NCBI GenBank assembly: GCA_900764215.1
Contig: CAAFNI010000386.1
Span: forward strand, 1-10,876
Origin: an uncultured Sutterella sp.
GTDB lineage: Bacteria > Pseudomonadota > Gammaproteobacteria > Burkholderiales > Burkholderiaceae_F
DNA length: 10,876 nucleotides
Reading direction: 5' to 3'
Below the pieces are notes generated by a model that was not told the origin of the DNA, ran no database searches, and saw only the letters and a list, made by a program, of their open reading frames with translations. Shown piece by piece: positions 6,359 through 10,876 of the stretch (positions are counted from its first letter, which is position 1; each line of letters begins with the position of its first letter). Made by a program: the position numbers and the translations under genes.

Positions 6359-6387
6359 ATGGTACGCCTGCCGCCGGCTTTCGTCAA
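6359..6387 (-). promoter_or_regulatory. Candidate sigma70 promoter of the minus-strand RNA
   Basis: On the minus strand TTGACG (6387-6382, five of six matches) is followed after exactly 17 bp by TACCAT (6364-6359, four of six). A second TTGACG lies 28 bp further upstream (6415-6410), with similar flanking sequence (CGTCAA-GCAT on the plus strand in both). It could be a tandem promoter or a repeated protein-binding site. Confidence 0.5.
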
Positions 6388-6630
6388 GCATTATTTTGCG
6401 TGATCTCTGCGTCAAAAGCATGGGAAAAACCCGCATCACGCCTCATTTCACAGAATCCGCCTTCCGTGACGACAGGTCATCAAAGGCGCGACGGCAGCGG
6501 CTGCCGGCGGGACAGTTCCGCTTCACAACGCTGTCGTCGCAGGAATGAAAGGCGTGCCTCTGCCGGGGACGCGCGGATGTGCGAAGCGTGCGAAAATCGT
6601 CTTCGTTGATTCAACGGCAAAACACAACCA
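6388..6630. other. Intergenic stretch before the low-GC membrane protein gene
   Basis: With the preceding RNA region, nearly 500 bp here lack a protein gene. This part holds a 7-bp inverted repeat GCGTGAT/ATCACGC (6398-6404, 6435-6441), which contains the second TTGACG box, and GTTGA-T-TCAAC (6605-6615) just ahead of the right copy of the 13-bp repeat. Short open frames at 6351-6609 on the plus strand have no ribosome site or protein character. No clear promoter for the gene at 6631 was found. Confidence 0.4.
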
Positions 6631-7221
6631 ATGGAACCATGGCACATTCTTCTCTCAGTCGCAATGCTTTGCTTGACCTACCTCGTCGCAAAGTTCATTG
6701 CCCACATGACCGACAAGAAAAAGATTGACGCAGAAACTGAAAAACTAAAGGACGAGCAGGAGGCGGCACGGAAAATGCTTGAAACGCATCGAGCTGTTTT
6801 CGAAGCCGCAACCAAGATCGGGCGAGCCGACCACATGGCAACGGGAACCCGGCGGCGTGATGAAAGACGCATCGCGTTCCCCAAAAGAGCCTCTGGCATA
6901 CGCACGACCCGCTCCACCGAACATGTGTGCATAACGGTCGATCAACTCAATGCCCGAAACAAATCCAATCCGATACTCTTTGTTCGCGAGAAGAACTCGT
7001 CCGATTCTTTCAAGGCCGAATTGTCCTTGAATCCCGCTGATTATCCGGATTACGACAAGATCTCAGACATCATTTGGGATTCCGCCAGGTTCCCCGACAA
7101 ATACTTTTGGGCGGCGATTACGTTCACGAAGCGCCGCAACAAGATCATTTCCGCGTCGATTTCGTCCATAGGCTTGTCTGAAGACGATCTTCCTCAAACC
7201 ACGCAAGAGCCTGAGGACTAG
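6631..7221 (+). CDS. Unrecognised membrane-anchored coiled-coil protein, low GC
   Basis: 196 residues from ATG 6631. Residues 5-25 (WHILLSVAMLCLTYLVAKFIA) form one hydrophobic membrane helix, followed by His-Met and then DKKK, so the rest probably faces the cytoplasm. Residues 29-62 are a charged helix with heptad character (KKKIDAETEKLKDEQEAARK), then a basic linker (R-rich, about 75-92), then a mixed alpha/beta C-terminal part (about 98-185) with a strand-like end (AAITFTKRRNKIISASIS) and an acidic tail. I do not recognise a family. The ribosome site is weak (a purine-poor AACACAACCA before the ATG), as often in transferred genes. A hand count over 6661-7140 gives 52% GC, against about 65-70% in neighbouring genes, and the codons include many A/T-ending ones. 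It converges on the GNAT gene with an 18-bp gap. It is probably a real gene because of its coherent domain layout, but it may be recently acquired. Confidence 0.7.
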   Translation: MEPWHILLSVAMLCLTYLVAKFIAHMTDKKKIDAETEKLKDEQEAARKMLETHRAVFEAATKIGRADHMATGTRRRDERRIAFPKRASGIRTTRSTEHVCITVDQLNARNKSNPILFVREKNSSDSFKAELSLNPADYPDYDKISDIIWDSARFPDKYFWAAITFTKRRNKIISASISSIGLSEDDLPQTTQEPED

Positions 7222-7239
7222 TCGCCCTGCGCCCCGAGC

Positions 7240-7725
7240 TCAAAACTCCAGCGTCATGTCGTACCAGACTGCCCCGCCGTGCTCGGAGGCGGACACCCCT
7301 TGGTTCACGAAGCCGAACTGCTCGTAATAGTGAATGAGCCTCTCCTTGCAGGTGAGGATGAGGCCGCGGCGGCCTTCGGCCCTCGCCTTCTCGATGAAGG
7401 CGCGCATCAGCATGGGCGCGGCGCCCCTGCCGCGCATTTCGGGGAGCACGCAAAAGCCGAAGATCGACTGCCATTGGCCCTTCGGATCGTGAAGAGCGGC
7501 ATTTTCGAACATCGGATCCGAAATGGTCTTGTCGTTCGTCACCATGCCGTCGATGAGGCCGACGGGGCGGCCGTTCTCGCACAAAAGAAGAAAGCACTCG
7601 GGAAAGACCGTCATGCGCGCCTCGAAGCTTTCGCGCGTCGCCTTCTCCTCGGGCGGGAAGGACTGCGCTTCAATGTCGGTCATGACGTCAAGGTCGCTCA
7701 TGGCGGCGGGGCGAACGGTCAGCAT
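7240..7725 (-). CDS. GNAT-family N-acetyltransferase
   Basis: 161 residues. The start at 7725 is chosen because GAGGAG (minus strand, 7736-7731) sits five bases before it and because residue 2 begins the typical GNAT strand (LTVRPAAMSDL). The frame upstream continues through the promoter and is not coding. The acetyl-CoA-binding motif A is FCVLPEMRGRGAAPML (about 91-106, with the R-G-R-G-A pyrophosphate loop at 98-102), after the beta-strand GQWQSIFG; motif B is YYEQFGF (133-139). The C-terminal strand includes HGGAVWYDM. The layout resembles GNAT enzymes of the small-amine (arylalkylamine-like) branch, but the substrate, an amine, amino acid or peptide N-terminus, cannot be fixed. It is divergent from pepT and probably monocistronic. 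Confidence 0.88.
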   Translation of the reverse strand: MLTVRPAAMSDLDVMTDIEAQSFPPEEKATRESFEARMTVFPECFLLLCENGRPVGLIDGMVTNDKTISDPMFENAALHDPKGQWQSIFGFCVLPEMRGRGAAPMLMRAFIEKARAEGRRGLILTCKERLIHYYEQFGFVNQGVSASEHGGAVWYDMTLEF

Positions 7726-7762
7726 GGATGCTCCTCGTTTTTGTTCACTATCAGGGACGCCC

Positions 7763-7768
7763 ATTATA
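7763..7768 (-). promoter_or_regulatory. -10 element of the GNAT gene promoter
   Basis: A perfect TATAAT on the minus strand (7768-7763), 37 bp before the GNAT start, which implies a leader of about 30 nt. The -35 is poor: TCGGAA at 16 bp or TTGATC at 20 bp. Confidence 0.55.
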
Positions 7769-7881
7769 GTGCGCCGCAGCCGTTTTCCGATCAAGCACAT
7801 GGCGTCCGCCATCCCGCCCGCGCGCATCGTGCTAGATTTGATCTACCTGCAATCATTCCAGAATTCACACCGGAGTTCATC

Positions 7882-9135
7882 ATGACCGCACACGAGTTGG
7901 CCGGCGAAACCGTGCTTGAGCGCTTCCTGCGCTACGCTGCCTTTGACACGCAGTCGGACCCGAACAGTGCCTCGTCGCCCTCCGCCGCCAAGGAGCTCTC
8001 GCTTGCGGCCGAGCTTCTCGAGGAGCTGCGCGCCATGGGCCTTGAGGCGTCGCTCACCGACACGGGCATCGTCTACGCATCGATTCCCGCGACGCCCGGC
8101 CTTGAAGACCGTCCCGCGATCGGCATGATCGCCCACATGGACACCTCGCCCGACGCGCCCGGCGACGGCGTCTCCCCGCAGATCATCCGCGTCACGGGCG
8201 ACGACATCGTGCTCAACCGCGAGAAGAACATCGTCTTTCGCGTCGAGCAGTTTCCCGAAATCCTCCGCTACGCGGGCGAGGACGTGGTCTTCACGGACGG
8301 CACGACGCTCCTCGGGGCGGACGACAAGGCGGGCATCGCCGCGATCATGACGATGGCCGCGCGCCTGTGCGCGAATCCCGGCATCGAGCACGCCGCCATT
8401 TCGATCGCCTTCACGCCCGACGAGGAGATCGGGCGGGGGACCGAGCACTTCGACATCGGGCGCTTCGGCGCGGCCTATGCCTATACGTTCGACGGCGGCG
8501 AGATCGGCGAACTTGAATTCGAAAACTTCAACGCCGCTTCCGCCACGCTCACCGTGACGGGCGTCGGCGTTCATCCGGGCGCGGCCAAGGACAAGATGGT
8601 GAACGCCGCCCGCATCGCCGCGAATTTTGCGGCGCGCCTTCCGGCTTCGCAGGCTCCCGAAACCACCGAAGGGCGCGAAGGCTTTCTGCATCCGCACGAG
8701 ATTTCGGGCTCCGTCACCCAAGCCCGCGTCCTCATTCTCATCCGCGATCACGACAAGGCCCTGTTCGAAGCAAAGAAGGCGTTCCTGAGAGCGCTTGCCG
8801 CCGAATTCGCCGCCGCCAATCCGCGCGCGACGATCGAGCTCGAAATCAAGGACTCCTACGAAAACATGCGGCCCTACGTCGAGCGCACGCCCGCCGTGAT
8901 GGCGCTTGTGCGCGCAGCCTATGCCGACGCGGGCGTCACGCCCGTCGAGCTTCCGATCCGAGGGGGCACCGACGGCGCCATGCTGTCCGTGCGCGGCCTT
9001 CCCTGCCCCAACATCTTCACGGGCGGCCTCAACTACCACGGCATCTACGAATGCCTCCCCGTCAAGTCGCTCGAAAAGGCGGCCGACGTGGCCGTCGCGC
9101 TCGCGCGCAGGTCGGCCGAGGTCACAAGCCTTTGA
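7882..9135 (+). CDS. pepT: Peptidase T (tripeptide aminopeptidase, M20B)
   Basis: 417 residues, close to the usual 405-415 of PepT. Start ATG 7882 has GGAG at 7872-7875, six bases upstream. PepT is a cytosolic two-zinc aminopeptidase that releases the N-terminal residue from tripeptides. All ligands are visible: His85 with Asp87 (AHMDTSP), bridging Asp147 (LGADDKAG), Glu181/Glu182 (TPDEEIGRG), Asp204 (TFDGGEIGELEFENFNA, the typical PepT signature) and His386 (GGLNYHGIYE). The dimerisation domain contains GVGVHPGAAKDKMVNA (227-242), which is diagnostic for PepT against other M20 enzymes, as are IRGGTDGAMLS (359-369) and PCPNIFTGG. It is divergent from the GNAT gene with 156 bp between starts and converges on the EamA permease gene. 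It fits peptide use as a nitrogen and carbon source. Confidence 0.96.
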   Translation: MTAHELAGETVLERFLRYAAFDTQSDPNSASSPSAAKELSLAAELLEELRAMGLEASLTDTGIVYASIPATPGLEDRPAIGMIAHMDTSPDAPGDGVSPQIIRVTGDDIVLNREKNIVFRVEQFPEILRYAGEDVVFTDGTTLLGADDKAGIAAIMTMAARLCANPGIEHAAISIAFTPDEEIGRGTEHFDIGRFGAAYAYTFDGGEIGELEFENFNAASATLTVTGVGVHPGAAKDKMVNAARIAANFAARLPASQAPETTEGREGFLHPHEISGSVTQARVLILIRDHDKALFEAKKAFLRALAAEFAAANPRATIELEIKDSYENMRPYVERTPAVMALVRAAYADAGVTPVELPIRGGTDGAMLSVRGLPCPNIFTGGLNYHGIYECLPVKSLEKAADVAVALARRSAEVTSL

Positions 9136-9150
9136 AAACCCGTGAAAGCG

Positions 9151-9178
9151 CCTGCGCCCGGATCAATCCCGGCGCAGG
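9151..9178. terminator. Hairpin between converging pepT and EamA genes
   Basis: CCTGCGCC (9151-9158) pairs perfectly with GGCGCAGG (9171-9178); GG/CC may extend it past a bulge. The right arm lies inside the last codons of the EamA gene, whose stop is at 9163-9165. No strong T run follows on either strand, so this is at best a weak bidirectional terminator. Confidence 0.4.
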
Positions 9179-10059
9179 GCGAGAAGCGCCACGTTTGAGA
9201 GGACGAGCGCAATGCCCGCCGTCTGCCAGAAGCCGAGTACGTCTCCGAGGAGCACCATCGAGAAGAAGTAGCCCGCAAGAGGCTCCACGCTGTTGAGAAG
9301 CCCCGCGACGACGGGCGTGACGTGCCTCAGGCCTGCGAGAAAGCACCAGAAGGCGGCCATGGTGCCGAAAAGCACGAGGAATGCGAAGGCGCCCGCCGAG
9401 GCGGCCGACCATTGGGCCGAAATCGACCACGGCGCGCAGAAGACGGACGCCCAGAGGCCGCCGAACACCAGTCCCCAGGCCAGGGCGGGCACGACGCCCG
9501 CCCGTGCGACGAGGCGCTTCGACTGGATGTTGTAGGCGGCGGCCATGAGCGCGGACACCAGTCCCCAGACGATCGCCATGGGCGAAAAGACGAGTCCCGA
9601 GAAGTCTCCGTTCGTCACGATGAGGGAGACGCCCGCGGCGGCGAGCAGGAAGCAGACCACCTCGAGCCCGGGCACGGGCTTTCGGTTGACGACGGCGCTC
9701 CAGAGTCCGCACCAGAGCGGAACGGTGACGAGCAGGATGGCGCCCGTGCCGGCGTTGGAATGGTAGATCGATTCGAAAAACGCATGATGGGCGCCGAAGA
9801 GAAGCGCGCCGCTTGCGGCTGCGTCGAGCACCATGCGCCGGTCCGTCCAGAGCTTCCAAATGACCTTGGGACGCACAAGGCTCATGACGAGGACGAGAAG
9901 CGACCCTGCGCAAAGCTGGCGCAGCGTCACAAGTTCGAGCGGCGTCCCGAAGGCGCCCGAGGAAAAGAGGTACTGGACGGACGTGCCCATGGCACCCCAC
10001 AGGATGCCTGCAAGGAGCACGAGCGCGACGCCCGCGAGGTTCGATCGGTCGACGGACAT
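9163..10059 (-). CDS. EamA/DMT-superfamily inner-membrane permease
   Basis: 298 residues with about ten hydrophobic helices arranged as two EamA repeats (about residues 8-145 and 155-293). The first helix carries the usual W-G motif (AGILWGAMGTSVQY, 17-30) and the second repeat ends in the conserved EPLAGYFFSMVLLGD / FWQTAGIALVLSNV pattern. DMT permeases of this kind export or take up amino acids, purines or other metabolites; the substrate is not evident. ATG 10059 lies only five bases after the stop codon of the upstream substrate-binding gene, with no strong ribosome site of its own, so translation is probably coupled and both genes share one transcript. The short tail after the last helix ends LALRRD. 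Confidence 0.92.
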   Translation of the reverse strand: MSVDRSNLAGVALVLLAGILWGAMGTSVQYLFSSGAFGTPLELVTLRQLCAGSLLVLVMSLVRPKVIWKLWTDRRMVLDAAASGALLFGAHHAFFESIYHSNAGTGAILLVTVPLWCGLWSAVVNRKPVPGLEVVCFLLAAAGVSLIVTNGDFSGLVFSPMAIVWGLVSALMAAAYNIQSKRLVARAGVVPALAWGLVFGGLWASVFCAPWSISAQWSAASAGAFAFLVLFGTMAAFWCFLAGLRHVTPVVAGLLNSVEPLAGYFFSMVLLGDVLGFWQTAGIALVLSNVALLALRRD

Positions 10060-10064
10060 GGGTT

Positions 10065-10833
10065 CTAGAGAATTTCGATGCTCTGCGTCGTATAGGTCTT
10101 CTCGACCGAGACGAGGAGCCCGAAGGGCACGTGCCAGCCCATCTGCATGGCGGTTCTGAGGTTGAGCGACAGCTTGTTGGGCTGCACGAAGATCTGGGAG
10201 ATCTCGCGCGGCATGTCGCCGTCGATCACGCGGCGAAGGACGTCGGCCTCAAAGAGCCCGTAGCTCTCGAGCGTCTCCTCGCCCGCCCCGAGGAGAATCC
10301 CCCGCGACGTGAAGGCGGGCCCCGCGAGCGAATAGCTCCAGACGCCGTGCTTCACAAGAAGCGCCACCACCTGCGCGAGTTCGGCGTCCGTGCACGGGAA
10401 CCAGGGAAGCATCACGGCTTCGATCCCCTTTTCCACGAGCTTTTCCAGGCAGTCGTAGAAGGCCCGGAACCGGGCGGCCTCGCTCTTTTCTTCATCCTCG
10501 TCGTAGTAGGCGTCGACGAGCGTGATGCCCTTTGCAACGCACGCGGCGCGCACGTCGCCCACGCCCGACTTGGCGGCCCGCTGCCCGGCCGTCACGAAGC
10601 CGAGCGACTTGAAGGGCCTCACGGAGTGGAAGCTCTCGACCTGCTGCAGGAAGTACCCGACGCTCACGAGCGCGTGAAGATTGTCCTGGCCCGAATCGTC
10701 GGCGGAGAGGACGATCCCCGTAGCAACGGGATCGGTGCTCGCGAGCGACAGGACGGGAATGGTCTTGACGGCTTCGGCGACTTCAAGCGTCGTTTCGGTG
10801 CCGAAGACGAAAATGACGTCCACGTCCTTGGCC
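10065..10833 (-). CDS. ABC-type substrate-binding protein (ABC_sub_bind family), 5' end cut by adapter
   Basis: 255 residues of genuine coding sequence remain, from base 10832 down to the stop TAG (10067-10065). The frame appears to start further right, but its first ten residues (MGSEMCIRDR, via GTG in 10862-10860) come from adapter sequence. Counting from the first genomic residue, TDPV (33-36) follows KTIPVLSLAS, a hallmark of this family, and the end has the typical N-x-x-T-A-x-x-x-G-x-x-[VI]-P element (LNLRTAMQMGWHVP, from 223). Family members are usually 300-330 residues, so about 50-80 N-terminal residues and the lipoprotein or signal sequence are missing. Such proteins bind small ligands in the periplasm for an ABC importer; the permease and ATPase genes are not in the window. 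It is tightly followed by the EamA gene. Confidence 0.85.
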
Positions 10834-10876
10834 CTGTCTCTTATACACATCTCCGAGCCCACGAGACTCGACGTCA
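10834..10876. other. Nextera/Tn5 transposase adapter sequence (non-genomic)
   Basis: CTGTCTCTTATACACATCT (10834-10852) is the 19-bp Tn5 mosaic end. CCGAGCCCACGAGAC (10853-10867) is the remainder of the Nextera read-2 adapter. TCGACGTC (10868-10875) occupies the eight-base i7 index slot, and the final A fits the first base of the flow-cell primer that follows. This is untrimmed library adapter. Confidence 0.98.

Larger units (their letters stand above)
6218..6622 (+). repeat. 13-bp direct repeat pair bracketing the accessory intergenic region
   Basis: TTCAACGGCAAAA occurs exactly at 6218-6230 and 6610-6622, 392 bp apart. In each case CGTCTTC lies at or just before the repeat (6214-6220 and 6598-6604). 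The left copy overlaps the U tract of the minus-strand terminator; the right copy lies eight bases before the next start codon. Confidence 0.6.

Noticed and set aside
6351..6609. Two short plus-strand frames (65 and 69 residues) before the membrane protein gene
   Set aside because: They overlap each other and the minus-strand promoter, have no ribosome sites, and their composition is not protein-like.
7833..7845. Small palindrome TAGATTTGATCTA upstream of pepT as an operator
   Set aside because: Only five base pairs around three bases, with no second copy and no promoter element to anchor it; too weak to call.

Overview
The window is about 10.9 kb of GC-rich DNA (clearly above 60% in most genes) from a Gram-negative bacterium. 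It has a Burkholderiales-type outer-membrane porin ending in Phe, periplasmic binding-type proteins, a respiratory-type FMN/FAD reductase and a strong bias for C-ending codons. Together these suggest an anaerobic gut betaproteobacterium of the Sutterellaceae kind. That placement is inference from gene content and style; no rRNA or other marker gene is present. The last 43 bases are not genomic: they read as a Nextera/Tn5 sequencing adapter, so the right edge is an untrimmed contig or read end.

Left part (1-3.5 kb, plus strand): the 3' portion of an FMN-binding/FAD reductase of the fumarate/urocanate reductase family, closed by a clear terminator; then about 550 bp without a recognisable gene; then a general porin with its own terminator. 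Middle part (3.6-6.1 kb, plus strand): a small ribbon-helix-helix-like protein behind its own promoter; a secreted protein resembling cyclohexadienyl dehydratase (PheC) that keeps its signal peptide and catalytic residues but has no start codon; and a CPG2-like M20 metallopeptidase.

Accessory stretch (6.1-7.2 kb): an intergenic region with a convincing minus-strand promoter and intrinsic terminator bracketing about 125 nt of non-coding, structured sequence (candidate small RNA), followed by an unrecognised membrane-anchored coiled-coil protein of clearly lower GC (about 52% by hand count). A perfect 13-bp direct repeat brackets part of this region. Right part (7.2-10.8 kb): a GNAT acetyltransferase (minus) divergent from peptidase T (pepT, plus), then, on the minus strand, an EamA/DMT permease translated just behind an ABC-type substrate-binding protein that is cut off by the adapter.

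The genes do not form one pathway. The recurring themes are peptide and amino-acid use (two M20 peptidases, a PheC-like enzyme, a permease, binding proteins) and anaerobic respiration (the flavin reductase), which fits an asaccharolytic gut anaerobe. No CRISPR array, insertion sequence, rRNA or intact tRNA was seen. The most novel-looking items are the candidate minus-strand RNA, the low-GC membrane protein beside it, the start-less PheC-like gene and a reductase whose substrate-site residues depart from fumarate reductase.
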